DNA of 38,404 bases, taken from positions 1 to 38,404 of IMG/VR virus record IMGVR_UViG_3300022911_000011, one strand, 5' to 3'. Numbering within the stretch: position 1 is the stretch's first letter; every line of letters begins with the position of its first letter. The stretch comes from a virus. Below the pieces are notes generated by a model, which was not told the DNA's origin, made no database searches, and saw nothing but the letters and a program-made list of their open reading frames with translations. This document shows, one piece after another, positions 1-8,285 of this stretch. The translations under genes and the position numbers were made by a program.

Positions 1-446
1 GCGCTACCGCCGCTGCGACTGCTCAGGCTGTCAGCCAAACTGTAGGTTCGTCGGACGGTATCGCAACTGCTCTGGCCACCACCGCAGCCGCCGACAGTAT
101 TGTATCTTCGAGTGGGGCTGCTGATGGCGCTACCGTTGTAACAGGTATTGCGGGGGCGATCACTCCTACATCAGGCGATTCCCAAGGGGTAGCAAGCGCG
201 GCTGCTGCGAGCAGCCCCATTATTACCGCTTCGGGGACTAGCGAAGCCGTAGCCGTAGCCAATGCTGATGCGAGGGCTCTTACTCTTGTCAAAGGTTCTT
301 CTGATGGTGTGGCCACCGTTATCGGTGTGACGTTTGGCGCAGATAACTTGAGGCGTCCTCCTCGTTTCGCTGCAAACAGTCTTACAGGCGGGAAGCTGGT
401 ATCACCGAGTAAGCTGGATGGCATCCTTTATAGGGAGGCAAGTTAA
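1..446 (+). CDS. C-terminal part of an Ala/Ser/Gly-rich repeat structural protein (partial)
   Basis: The reading frame is open from the window edge (first full codon at 3) to a TAA at 444-446, giving about 147 residues of a longer protein. It is built of degenerate blocks of roughly 20-25 residues carrying SSDG/SGxxxG followed by short hydrophobic-Ala/Thr runs, for example GSSDGIATALA and KGSSDGVATVIG. It ends in a non-repetitive tail, NSLTGGKLVSPSKLDGILYREAS. Such composition suits a fibrous or beta-structured virion protein such as a head fibre or decoration protein. Its position before connector and tail genes agrees, but I recognise no family. The stop overlaps the next start (TAATG). One copy of the 9-mer ACGGTGGCC lies at 311-319. 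Confidence 0.75.
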   Translation, partial: ATAAATAQAVSQTVGSSDGIATALATTAAADSIVSSSGAADGATVVTGIAGAITPTSGDSQGVASAAAASSPIITASGTSEAVAVANADARALTLVKGSSDGVATVIGVTFGADNLRRPPRFAANSLTGGKLVSPSKLDGILYREAS

Positions 447-772
447 TGCCAACCTCGACGTTCTATATTAAGCAGGGAGACACGGCTCCTGACATTGCAT
501 ATACGCTTACACCTCCCACTGATCTAACAGGGGCGACGATTGTATTCAATCTACGTCTGAAAGGCTCGACCGATCTATTACTTGATAGAGTGCCTGCTGA
601 GATTGTTGGTGCGCCTACTCAAGGCGTCGTCAAGTATTCTTGGGTTACTGGTGACACGGATGAGATAGGCGATTACGATGCCGAATTCGAAGTGACTTAT
701 CCAGACGGCACTATCGCAACCTATCCGAATTACAAATACTTCCCCGTGAAGATTTCGGACGATCTAGGATAA
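446..772 (+). CDS. BppU-like N-terminal-domain virion protein
   Basis: This 108-residue protein resembles the small beta-sandwich domain found at the N-terminus of phage baseplate upper proteins (BppU family). It opens with FYIKQGDTAPDIAYTL and continues with LTGATIVFNLR, a GVVKYSWVTGDTD strand and YDAEFEVTYPDGTIATYPN. It stands alone here, without a receptor-binding C-terminus. Its start overlaps the previous stop. In this neighbourhood it is probably a virion component such as a head or neck decoration. The fold assignment is from memory of the family and the exact role is unknown. Confidence 0.65.
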   Translation: MPTSTFYIKQGDTAPDIAYTLTPPTDLTGATIVFNLRLKGSTDLLLDRVPAEIVGAPTQGVVKYSWVTGDTDEIGDYDAEFEVTYPDGTIATYPNYKYFPVKISDDLG

Positions 773-779
773 CCTGAAG

Positions 780-893
780 ATGAACTATGAGGACTTAAAG
801 AGTAAAGTGATCCTCGCCATCGTCAGCGTGGTTCTCTGGCCTGTCAGTGTCTACATACGGCTGCACGAACGAAACCAGAAAAGTAGGAGATAG
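780..893 (+). CDS. Small single-pass membrane protein, 37 aa
   Basis: A short frame begins MNYEDLKSKV, contains a hydrophobic stretch VILAIVSVVLWPVSVYI (residues about 10-26) and ends in a strongly basic tail (RLHERNQKSRR). AGGA lies about 10 bases before the ATG, and the gene fits exactly between its neighbours. The positive-outside-hydrophobic pattern predicts one membrane helix with the basic C-terminus in the cytoplasm. It could belong to a holin or other membrane-lesion system with the next gene, but nothing specific proves that. Confidence 0.5.
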   Translation: MNYEDLKSKVILAIVSVVLWPVSVYIRLHERNQKSRR

Positions 894-895
894 CT

Positions 896-1081
896 ATGCC
901 ACTTGTTACACTCATAGTCGTGCTTGTTATCGTCGGGGTCGCGCTTTGGCTTATCAACGCCTACATTCCGATGGACCCGAAGATCAAGACCATCCTGAAC
1001 GTGGTCGTCGTGATTGCCGTGGTCCTCTGGCTGCTGCAAGCGTTCGGGCTGATCGGTAGCCTCAACGCAGTCACCATCTAA
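896..1081 (+). CDS. Thivi_2564-like small membrane protein
   Basis: The 61-residue product has two hydrophobic helices (residues about 3-22 and 34-52) separated by NAYIPMDPKIKTI. This matches the small Thivi_2564-type membrane family (LWLINAYIPMD...KTILNVVVV...WLL), common in proteobacteria and their phages. A purine-rich GTAGGAGAT precedes the ATG. Two short helices beside another tiny membrane protein make a holin-type role possible, but the family has no established function, so this is only a suggestion. Confidence 0.65.
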   Translation: MPLVTLIVVLVIVGVALWLINAYIPMDPKIKTILNVVVVIAVVLWLLQAFGLIGSLNAVTI

Positions 1082-1091
1082 GGAGCCGCCC

Positions 1092-1541
1092 ATGACCCCC
1101 GTAACGCCAGAGAAGTTCAAAGCCGCCAAGCCGCAGTTCGCTACGGTTGACGATGCTGTCGTGCAGAGCTATCTTGATCTGGCTCTGATTCTGGTGGGCG
1201 AGTCATGGCCGACCCAAGAGATATACGACCAAGCAATCATCTCGATGACGTGTCACCTTATGACGCTGGATGGTCTCGGCACCGATCCCGGGAGCTCTAA
1301 CTTTGCACTCGGTAACGACGTTTACGAGACGATCAAAACAGGCGTCGTGACGCTGACTCGCTTTAAGTCGGCTGCGCAAGAAGCGGGGATTAGCACAAAG
1401 GGATGGCTCTCGCAAACCAAATGCGGACAGTTCTATATGGTGTTAAACAAATCCTTCCACGGTGGCCCACGTATCGCGTTCGGTGGGGTGGGTCCGATTG
1501 GAGGCCCGACAGCCTACGCAAAAGACGGATGGTTCTGGTAA
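1092..1541 (+). CDS. DUF4054-like head-tail connector protein
   Basis: The 149-residue protein begins TPEKFKAAKPQFATVDDAVVQSYLDLA and contains a Trp-rich helical segment (ESWPTQEIYDQAIISMTCHLMTLD). This is the pattern of DUF4054 phage proteins, which sit next to other neck proteins and are thought to be head completion or adaptor components. AAGGAGCCGCCC before the ATG is a good ribosome binding site. The stop overlaps the next ATG (TAATG at 1539-1543). The family assignment is from remembered sequence pattern. Confidence 0.7.
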   Translation: MTPVTPEKFKAAKPQFATVDDAVVQSYLDLALILVGESWPTQEIYDQAIISMTCHLMTLDGLGTDPGSSNFALGNDVYETIKTGVVTLTRFKSAAQEAGISTKGWLSQTKCGQFYMVLNKSFHGGPRIAFGGVGPIGGPTAYAKDGWFW

Positions 1542-1915
1542 TGGGTCTGTTTGATACTACTCATATTCAGGCCACCGTTTATAGCGCGCTCTCGCCGCTG
1601 TATAGCGATGCCACAATCGAATTGTGGAAGAGCGAGCGCAATCCCGACTCCAACACAATGGGCAAGGTGTTTGACTACGAAGCAGCTTGCAAGGTGCAGA
1701 AAGATGCTTGCACTCAGGCCCAGCGCCGTGAGGTCGGCTACAGCGCGACCGACGTTCGTTTCCTGATCCTGCAATACGGGCTGGCACTTGAGATCAATGA
1801 CGACTCTCGTTTGGTCTTTAAGGATGAGACTTACTCGATCCAGAGCGTCAGTGAAGACCCGCCGCGCTCTTATTGGGACGTGCGAGCGAGGATCATGCTG
1901 CCCGTAGGGTCTTGA
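1541..1915 (+). CDS. Head-tail joining (neck) protein
   Basis: The start is taken at the ATG overlapping the previous stop, giving 124 residues (MGLFDTTHIQATVYSALSPLYSDA...). A longer upstream extension would overlap the preceding gene by almost 140 bases and is unlikely. The protein is small, soluble and mixed alpha/beta, with a C-terminal strand pair FKDETYSIQSVSEDPPRSYWDVRARIML. That ending resembles phage head-closure or head-tail adaptor proteins, which report on an axis ring. The identity is inferred mainly from gene order (DUF4054, this gene, a tail-terminator-like gene, tail tube). Confidence 0.6.
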   Translation: MGLFDTTHIQATVYSALSPLYSDATIELWKSERNPDSNTMGKVFDYEAACKVQKDACTQAQRREVGYSATDVRFLILQYGLALEINDDSRLVFKDETYSIQSVSEDPPRSYWDVRARIMLPVGS

Positions 1916-1918
1916 CAG

Positions 1919-2134
1919 GTGCCGTGGTTCCGTGTTATCGGTGTCGTGTTCGACTATGTGCCTAAAGGCGGCAAACTGCGAATGCGATCATTCCCTAACG
2001 GTGGCCCGTATTTCGGCTCAACAGCCTGCGTGGACCAAGGACTGAACGCAGGACGAGTAGTCAGGATTTCTAAACCCGAAGGTTTTAAGGTAGACAAAAG
2101 AGGCGAGGTCGTAAAAAGTGGACCTGACGTTTGA
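1919..2134 (+). CDS. Small conserved-position phage protein, function unknown
   Basis: A 71-residue frame starts with GTG at 1919, three bases after the previous stop, and overlaps the next gene by 17 bases. It is basic (VPKGGKLRMRSFPNGGPYFGST; FKVDKRGEVVKSGPDV), with no membrane segment. The tight spacing supports expression within the connector operon. I recognise no family. The 9-mer ACGGTGGCC occurs inside it at 1998. Confidence 0.5.
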   Translation: MPWFRVIGVVFDYVPKGGKLRMRSFPNGGPYFGSTACVDQGLNAGRVVRISKPEGFKVDKRGEVVKSGPDV

Positions 2135-2504
2135 AATCAAGAAGCTGGTTATCGGCACATTGATGAACGATTCAGTCGTCTCTAGTCTCGTTGACCCTGA
2201 TCGCATTTACGGCAATATTACTCCTTCCAACCCCGGCATGACGTTTATTCGTTGTGAAGGCATGGAGGCCGTTCCCTATAACGACAGTTGCGGCGTAGGC
2301 ACAGAGCAAGCCTTCCGCGTCCATGTGTTCACTGACGGTGAAGATACGGTCGCCAAGATCGCGGCAGCAGTTACAAACGCTTTGAACGGAGCCATCGGCT
2401 TTTTGTTCATCGACTGGCAGTTAACTCAATATCTGCTAGACTCCGAAGGCGAAGCTGACGCACAACACGCCGCGATAGACTTCGATGTTGCAATGACGCA
2501 GTAG
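2118..2504 (+). CDS. Tail terminator / DUF3168-like tail completion protein
   Basis: The 128-residue protein starts at a GTG inside the previous gene. It shows the DUF3168 pattern: an N-terminal helix (IKKLVIGTLMNDSVVSSLVDPDRIY), a central FIRCEGMEAVPYND strand, and a long helix EDTVAKIAAAVTNALNG, with a C-terminal AAIDFDVAMTQ strand. DUF3168 proteins form the ring that ends the tail tube and joins it to the neck. Its place just before the tail tube gene is the usual one. Assignment by pattern and synteny. Confidence 0.65.
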   Translation: MDLTFEIKKLVIGTLMNDSVVSSLVDPDRIYGNITPSNPGMTFIRCEGMEAVPYNDSCGVGTEQAFRVHVFTDGEDTVAKIAAAVTNALNGAIGFLFIDWQLTQYLLDSEGEADAQHAAIDFDVAMTQ

Positions 2505-2526
2505 CGTCTTAATTTATGAGGAAAAT

Positions 2527-2970
2527 ATGGCACAAGCCACTACGATCCGCTACGGTCAGCAACAACTGCTCGTGAGCGACAATGCGTCCGTCCCGGTGTT
2601 CACCGCGCCGTGCGGCATCACGAGCCTTACCCGTCAAATTCAGGCCAACACGTCTGACGTGGACATTCCTGACTGCGACGACCCAGATGCCTTCATCTGG
2701 CTTGGCGTTGACGTAAACTCCAAGCGCATGTCGCTTCAGTTCTCCGGTCTGCTGGCTGAAGAAGCCATCGAACTGTGGGATGATTGGGCGATGGAAGAAT
2801 CCGTCCGTGCTTGCCGCTGGTATCGCAACATCGCCGCTCCTAATGCTGGCTATTGGGCGGGACCGGGCGTGTTGACTTCCTACGAGGAAAACTCGCAGAA
2901 CCGCGGTCGCTGGCAGATTAGCGGCACCATCATCTTCGATGGCCAACCGCTCTGGACGGCACAGCCGTAA
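2527..2970 (+). CDS. Major tail tube protein (GTA/TP901-1 type)
   Basis: The 147-residue protein matches the tail tube family of gene transfer agents and TP901-1-like phages: an N-terminal strand (YGQQQLLVSDNASVPVFTAPCGITSL), DVDIPDCDDPDAFIWLGVDVNSKRM, then a helix (EEAIELWDDWAMEES) and C-terminal strands (GRWQISGTIIFDGQP). It would polymerise into hexameric rings forming the non-contractile tube. GAGGAAA precedes the ATG. The stop overlaps the next start (TAATG). Confidence 0.75.
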   Translation: MAQATTIRYGQQQLLVSDNASVPVFTAPCGITSLTRQIQANTSDVDIPDCDDPDAFIWLGVDVNSKRMSLQFSGLLAEEAIELWDDWAMEESVRACRWYRNIAAPNAGYWAGPGVLTSYEENSQNRGRWQISGTIIFDGQPLWTAQP

Positions 2971-3380
2971 TGGCGAAAACCGTCAAGGTGACTCTTGAAT
3001 GGGCGGACGGGGAATACCCGTTCGCCCTTCGTAGTGGCGAGATCGAAGAGCTCGAGTCGATTAGCTTCAATCCGGAGACGGAGAAGAAGGGTATCGGCAT
3101 CGGTGCTGTCTGGATGCGCCTGATGGGTGGTGGCTGGTTTGTCGGTGACATTTTCAACGTCATTCGCCTCGGTCTGATCGGCGGCGGGCTTGACGAAATC
3201 AAAGCCAAGCGGCTCGTTGACTTCTATGTCAAGAACAAGCCGCTGTCGGATAATGGATACGTTCGGACGCCATCGCCGTCTAATCCTCTGACGGTGGCCC
3301 AAGCAATCCTAGCGGCAGCAATCGTCGGTGTTGACGAAGAGGAACTCGACTCGGGGGAGTCTCAGACCCCGCAGCCTTAA
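2970..3380 (+). CDS. Tail assembly chaperone, GTA gp10-like
   Basis: The 136-residue protein carries the GTA_gp10 pattern: a small beta domain (VTLEWADGEYPFALRSGEIEELE) followed by KGIGIGAVWMRLMGGGWFVGDIFNVIRLGLIGGG and LVDFYVKNKPLS. These proteins coat the tape measure during tail assembly. The gene lies between tail tube and tape measure, the classical chaperone slot. Its last third contains the only window (3335-3380) in which a -1 slip would fuse it to the next frame; a run of five G at 3353-3357 is the best slippery candidate. Confidence 0.75.
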   Translation: MAKTVKVTLEWADGEYPFALRSGEIEELESISFNPETEKKGIGIGAVWMRLMGGGWFVGDIFNVIRLGLIGGGLDEIKAKRLVDFYVKNKPLSDNGYVRTPSPSNPLTVAQAILAAAIVGVDEEELDSGESQTPQP

Positions 3381-3403
3381 CTGACTTTGATTCGTTCAGA
3401 GCC

Positions 3404-3595
3404 ATGTTTATAGACTTCGGGGTCGCTCCAAGCGAGGTGAAACGTATGTCGATGGCAGAGATGCACGGCACGATGCGCCGACTGTCGGAGCGGACTACTA
3501 AGAAGGGCAAGATGCCCACTAAGTCCGAAGAAGAAAAAGCGACTGAGATATTCGCTAAAATGGTAGCGAACGATCCGACGGTGAGGTTGAACTAA
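3404..3595 (+). CDS. Second tail assembly chaperone segment, probably made by -1 frameshift
   Basis: From the internal ATG this gives 63 residues (MFIDFGVAPSEVKRMSMAEMHGTM...), similar in character to the short alpha-helical phage tail chaperones that follow gp10-like genes. There is no convincing ribosome binding site before the ATG. The same frame stays open back to 3335, where it would encode ...ALTDFDSFRAM, a natural first helix of this domain. It is therefore probably made as a -1 frameshift fusion with the preceding gene, as in lambda G/GT. Its stop overlaps the tape measure start. Confidence 0.6.
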   Translation: MFIDFGVAPSEVKRMSMAEMHGTMRRLSERTTKKGKMPTKSEEEKATEIFAKMVANDPTVRLN

Positions 3596-6500
3596 TGGCT
3601 GTCACGGCTGACTCCGTAATCGTCACTATGGCTGCGCAAAACGCGCAATACAATGCCGAGATGAACCGCTCTATCGCTGTCGCGGAGCGGATGGAGAAGG
3701 CCGAGGCTTCGCGTGCTCGCGCATCGGTAGTCGCCGCGCAACAGATGCTTACAGAAGCTAAAGCATTAGGCGCTAAGAACAAAGCCAATATCGACGTAGC
3801 GAAAAATGCACTCGCTGCTGCTAAGGCGTCGGAGGCTCAGATAAAGGCTAGTAACGCTAATAGCGTTGCAGTTCGGGCTGAGACTAAAGCTATCGCCGCA
3901 AAAGCTACTTCGCTCTTTCAATCTGCTGTCGCGGCAGAAAAAGAAGCTAACGCGGTTGCAACGGCGGCGGCGAAAACTGCTGCGGCCGAACGTAAGAAAT
4001 ATACCGATATGGTTGCCGCTAACGAGGCAGCCTATACTACTATGATTCGTAATGCTCGGCGTGAAGCAACTGAAGAAAATAAACTTAGGACTCGTGCCGC
4101 GAACGAAGCTATCGCACAGCAAAAACGTATTGCTGAAGAAGCCGAAGCTAGTGCAAAACGTCAGGCACGGGCTGCACGTCAGGCTGCTGCTGAGGTTGCT
4201 GAGGCGCAGCGTCAAGCTAATATCCCCTTCTTCGCACGTAACGTTAACGCGCAAAACTTGCAATCGAACCCTGCGAACATCGCAGCGCAGTTGAATGACG
4301 TTGGCGTTACCGCCGCTATGGGCATGAGTCCGCTGATGATCGCCTTGCAGCAAGGCACACAGTTGACTCAAGCCTTTGCGGGCCAGACTGTCAAGCAATC
4401 CATAGTTGGTCTCGGCGCTGCCTTCGCGGGAATCGTCAACCCCGTTGGGCTGTTGACCATTGGCCTTGTGGCCGGGGCGGCGGCGTTGATTCAGTGGGGC
4501 ATTGCAGCGGCTACGTCAGGCGAAGATGCTGAAGAATTCGAAAAGAAGGTCGAGGCTATCGAGAAAGCAATGACTGCGCTGACACAAGCGACAGCCGCTA
4601 TCTCTGGCACTAACATATCTGATAACTATTCTTCTGCCGCTGCCGACGCTTTGCGACTCCTTGAAATCCAGCGTCAAATCGCCGAGATCAATGCCCAGAT
4701 GGCGATCAGAGGCGTAATGAACTCTGCTGCCGCGCAGGTCGGTGCTATCACGACGACTGCTCAGATCGCTGCGGCTCAGGCCGCTTACGATGCTGCTGCG
4801 GCTTCACGTCTGCCAAGAACGCCGAGCACTATGGGCATTCCTTCTGCTACGCAAGAGGAAGTCCTTGCTCTCGAAGTGCAACTAGGTGTTTTGAAAAACT
4901 CGGCTGCTGACGCTGCGAACAAGCTAGCGGAAATGTTCAACGTCCCGCCAGCAGCAGCGCAGCAAATCCAAGAAATGCTCGGTGCTTTGCGCGATGCACC
5001 CGATGCGGCTGCACAACAGCAAGCGGCTGTCGATCTGCTTGACTACGTTTCAAAAGTTACCCAAAAGCTCAGCCTATCTACCGAGGAAGGCCAGAAGCTC
5101 GCCGATCAGATTTCGGCTGCTGCACTTGCTGCGATTCAACTGAATAGCATTGATACCTCTGGCGGTTTGTCTGCTGCCGCACTAGCGGCGGCTGCGCTCG
5201 CCGATAAAATTGAAGCCGCTAAGAGCGATATGGAGGCTCTGGTCGAGGCTGCCAACGGCGCTCAACTAGATCGTATTGGCGCTAAGGCGCGCAGAGACGC
5301 TATCATGGGCGGCGCTTCCGAAGAGGATGCCGATATTGCTGGTCGCGTAGCAGAGGAAGCATTTAGGAACCGGGATGCTCTTGGTTCCGCTGATCCCATT
5401 ACCCGTGCTACCGCTCGTGCTGCATTGATCCGCTTTGAGGAAGAACTTAAGAATACGCAAAAGCTCGAAGCTGAGATTACGGCTGAGATCGAACGCCAAG
5501 AACAGGCGATTAAAGACGCTACTACTGCATACGAAGCGGCGGGCGAGGCTGTCAAGTCGATCAAAGACGATATTGAAAATATCGCGGCGACTAACATCGG
5601 TGATCGTGCAAGATTCGACGCGCTTGCCGGTGGCGCTACTGAAGGCGAGGCTGATATTGAAGCGAAGGTGGCTGAAGCCCGCTTCCGCAACAGAGCAGCT
5701 TTTGGCTCACAAGATGCTGCTATCCGCGCTGAGGCAAATCGCCAGCTAGCGATCTACGAGGCTCATCTGCGAGAAGCAGAAAAACTGGCTGTCAAGATAG
5801 CCGGTCAAATTCAACTAACTGCGGACGAGGCCGAGCGGGCTGCAAAAGCTCTTGAAGATGCTGCGTCCGCGATGGAAACCATTACCGGGCTGGCCGATAG
5901 CGCACAACTTAGCCGGATCGGTTCGCAAGCGCAACTCGATGCGCTTCAAGGTGGTGCAACGAACGACGATGCTGAGATAGCTGGTAAACTGGCTGAAGAA
6001 GCCTTCCGCAATCGTGATGCTCTTCATTCAAGCGAGCCTGCTATCCGTGCGGCTGCTGAAGCTGAGATGGCACGTTACGAAGCTGATCTACGCGCGCAAG
6101 CTAAACTTGAGTCCGAGATCAACAAGATACTCGAGGCGCGTAAGAAAGCGATCAAAGACCTCAAGGACGAACAAAACGAATACAAGGATGCTGTCAAAGC
6201 ATTGCTTGAGCGTATCGAACTGCTTAACGAGCAGACTAATGCGCTTAACGGCGCATCTTACTCGTTGGCTAACTACAATCGTATCCTCGAGCGTGCCAAG
6301 ATCATTCACGATCTGACCAACGCCGCTGTTAAGGAAGGTGTTGCACTTACCCCCGAAGTAACCTCCGCCATTGAAGCTCAAGCCGACGCTTACATCAAAG
6401 CCGCTGAGGCCGAGGAGACAGCAGAGGACCGCATGAAGCGGTTTGCTGATCTCAGCGATCAAATCTCCAACAGTCTGCGTTCCGCGTTCGATAATATGTT

Positions 6501-7779
6501 CGATGATCCGATTGAGGGTCTCAAGCAACTATCTGAAGAATTGGCGCTTCTTGCGATCAAACTGGCCGCAATGAAAGCCTTCCCCAATATCTTCGGCAAA
6601 GATGGTATGATGGACTTCGGCTTGCCGGAGCTTGGTTGGCGCGGCCAGATGGCACCTCCGGGCGGCGCTGGCGGCGTCATTACACCGAGCGGCGTGGCTG
6701 CGCCTGTCGTGGGCGTAGCTTCTAGCACATCGGGGGCCACCGTTCTAGGGACTGGCGCAACTGGTGATCTTCCGGCTGGCGCTGAGGGGCTGCTTAACCT
6801 GATCCGTCGCGCTGAAGGCACGGCTGGCCCGAACGGTTACAACACGACTCTCGCTAATGGTGCTTTGCTTCCAGGTGGTCAAGAGCAACAACTTACGAGC
6901 ATGACGCTGCGCCAAATTCTTGAGATGCAACGCGGTATGTTGGCTCATCCTGATAACCGTTGGAATTCGTCTGCTGCTGGCGCATACCAGATCGTAGGCA
7001 CGACACTCGGTGGCGAGGGTCTGGATGGCTCCGGCGGTCTGATTAAGTCGATGGGTCTAAGCCTCGATCAGTTGTTTACGCCTGTGTTGCAAGACATGAT
7101 GGCTCAACAGTTGGTCGCAGGTCGAGCTGGTCAAGGCGTCACTGGTCTCCGTAACGAGTGGCAAGGTCTGATGAATGTCGATACTAATGCGATCTTGGCA
7201 GCGCAAGCACAGCCTACCGTCATGCCTGCGACGGCCTCGACGATCCAGCAACTCTTGACTACGCTTTCCACTCAGGCGGCTGGTCCAGCCTACGCGGGCG
7301 GGCAAGGTATGGGTGTCGGCGCTAACATCGGGAGCTTCCTTGCCCAACTCGGCAGCCTGCTGCTCGGCGGCTTTGACGAGGGCGGTTACACCGGACCCGG
7401 AGCCGTTGGCAAGCCTGCCGGGGTTGTCCACAAAGGCGAGGTCGTGTTCTCACAATCTGATATTGCTCGGGCTGGTGGTGTCGGTTCTGTCGAGGCTTTG
7501 CGGCTTGGCGGTCGCCTGCCGGGATATGCAAACGGTGGCCTAGTCGGCATAACGCCTGCTATGGGCGGCTCATCGCGCCGTGGGCGCGATGTAACGTTCC
7601 AGATGATCGACCAACGGCCAGCGGGTTCGCCTGATCTAAACATCGACAAGTCAACGACTCGTGGACCGACTGGCGATGAACTCGTCAAGATTTACGTTAA
7701 AGAAGGCTTTGCGCGGGGTAGCTTTGACTCGATCGTTAATCGTCGCCTCGGCACGAAAACTTCAAAGGTGGTGCGCTAA
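3595..7779 (+). CDS. Tail tape measure protein with internal lysozyme-like domain
   Basis: At 1,394 residues this is the longest gene. The first 200 residues are Ala-rich coiled coil. Hydrophobic segments follow at about residues 235-305 (VGLLTIGLVAGAAALIQWGIAAA). Three related repeats of about 90 residues lie at about 543-635, 652-735 and 752-842, each with xxGGAxxxDAxI...AEEAFRNRxA and a Glu/Lys-rich helix. A lysozyme-like domain occupies about 1065-1180 (RRAEGT with Glu1074; YNTTLANGALL; SSAAGAYQIV), which should cut peptidoglycan during DNA entry. At about 1.5 Å per residue the tail would be roughly 200 nm long. The C-terminus is Gly-rich (GGFDEGGYTGPG, KPAGVVHKGEVVFS) as in many tape measures. 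Confidence 0.9.
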   Translation: MAVTADSVIVTMAAQNAQYNAEMNRSIAVAERMEKAEASRARASVVAAQQMLTEAKALGAKNKANIDVAKNALAAAKASEAQIKASNANSVAVRAETKAIAAKATSLFQSAVAAEKEANAVATAAAKTAAAERKKYTDMVAANEAAYTTMIRNARREATEENKLRTRAANEAIAQQKRIAEEAEASAKRQARAARQAAAEVAEAQRQANIPFFARNVNAQNLQSNPANIAAQLNDVGVTAAMGMSPLMIALQQGTQLTQAFAGQTVKQSIVGLGAAFAGIVNPVGLLTIGLVAGAAALIQWGIAAATSGEDAEEFEKKVEAIEKAMTALTQATAAISGTNISDNYSSAAADALRLLEIQRQIAEINAQMAIRGVMNSAAAQVGAITTTAQIAAAQAAYDAAAASRLPRTPSTMGIPSATQEEVLALEVQLGVLKNSAADAANKLAEMFNVPPAAAQQIQEMLGALRDAPDAAAQQQAAVDLLDYVSKVTQKLSLSTEEGQKLADQISAAALAAIQLNSIDTSGGLSAAALAAAALADKIEAAKSDMEALVEAANGAQLDRIGAKARRDAIMGGASEEDADIAGRVAEEAFRNRDALGSADPITRATARAALIRFEEELKNTQKLEAEITAEIERQEQAIKDATTAYEAAGEAVKSIKDDIENIAATNIGDRARFDALAGGATEGEADIEAKVAEARFRNRAAFGSQDAAIRAEANRQLAIYEAHLREAEKLAVKIAGQIQLTADEAERAAKALEDAASAMETITGLADSAQLSRIGSQAQLDALQGGATNDDAEIAGKLAEEAFRNRDALHSSEPAIRAAAEAEMARYEADLRAQAKLESEINKILEARKKAIKDLKDEQNEYKDAVKALLERIELLNEQTNALNGASYSLANYNRILERAKIIHDLTNAAVKEGVALTPEVTSAIEAQADAYIKAAEAEETAEDRMKRFADLSDQISNSLRSAFDNMFDDPIEGLKQLSEELALLAIKLAAMKAFPNIFGKDGMMDFGLPELGWRGQMAPPGGAGGVITPSGVAAPVVGVASSTSGATVLGTGATGDLPAGAEGLLNLIRRAEGTAGPNGYNTTLANGALLPGGQEQQLTSMTLRQILEMQRGMLAHPDNRWNSSAAGAYQIVGTTLGGEGLDGSGGLIKSMGLSLDQLFTPVLQDMMAQQLVAGRAGQGVTGLRNEWQGLMNVDTNAILAAQAQPTVMPATASTIQQLLTTLSTQAAGPAYAGGQGMGVGANIGSFLAQLGSLLLGGFDEGGYTGPGAVGKPAGVVHKGEVVFSQSDIARAGGVGSVEALRLGGRLPGYANGGLVGITPAMGGSSRRGRDVTFQMIDQRPAGSPDLNIDKSTTRGPTGDELVKIYVKEGFARGSFDSIVNRRLGTKTSKVVR

Positions 7780-8282
7780 TGCCTGTAACTGTTTACGAAT
7801 GGCCTTCCGCGGTCCCCGACTGTATCTATCCGCTGTCTCCGCAAGGTGGCGTGAAGGCTAACCGCTACTCCTTTGAAACCGATTCGCCTGCCCCACCTAT
7901 CGAGCGTCCCATCCATACGTGGGCGCCGGAACAATACACTGTCGATCTGGTTCCGATGAGCATTGCTGCGTTCGAGGTTTTTCAAACGTGGTTCCGGGGA
8001 ACGCTTGGTTACGGTGTATCACCGTTTCGTTTTAAGCATCCGATCACGAAAACGTATATGTCGTGGCGCTTCGTTAACTCCGATCCGCCATATCAGGTTA
8101 CGAAGTCGCGTCGGATTCCTACCGACCGTCCGAATCGTAAGGCGATTAACGTGACGTTCTCGATCATGTCGATGCCGTATTCGTTTCCGGCTGACTTCCT
8201 GGTTCAGGAAGGTGTCGATTACGTGCAGCAAGAAAATACGAGCCGTATCGTCGTCAAAGACGGTTACAGCTTTATGGGATAA
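7779..8282 (+). CDS. Minor tail (distal tail-like) protein
   Basis: The 167-residue protein overlaps the tape measure stop and precedes a DUF1833-like gene, the order seen in many siphophages. It has many beta-strand stretches (VTVYEWPSAVPDCIYPLSPQG; YTVDLVPMSIAAFEVFQTWF; GVSPFRFKHPITKTYMSWRF) typical of proteins that build the distal tail ring. It is probably the distal-tail equivalent that joins tube and tip. The specific family is not recognised with certainty; the call rests on synteny. Confidence 0.55.
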   Translation: MPVTVYEWPSAVPDCIYPLSPQGGVKANRYSFETDSPAPPIERPIHTWAPEQYTVDLVPMSIAAFEVFQTWFRGTLGYGVSPFRFKHPITKTYMSWRFVNSDPPYQVTKSRRIPTDRPNRKAINVTFSIMSMPYSFPADFLVQEGVDYVQQENTSRIVVKDGYSFMG

Positions 8283-8285
8283 GAT

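Noticed and set aside
23-424. A 133-codon open frame on the minus strand opposite the first gene
   Set aside because: It is antisense to the Ala/Ser-rich frame that ends at 446, has similar low-complexity composition and no ribosome site.
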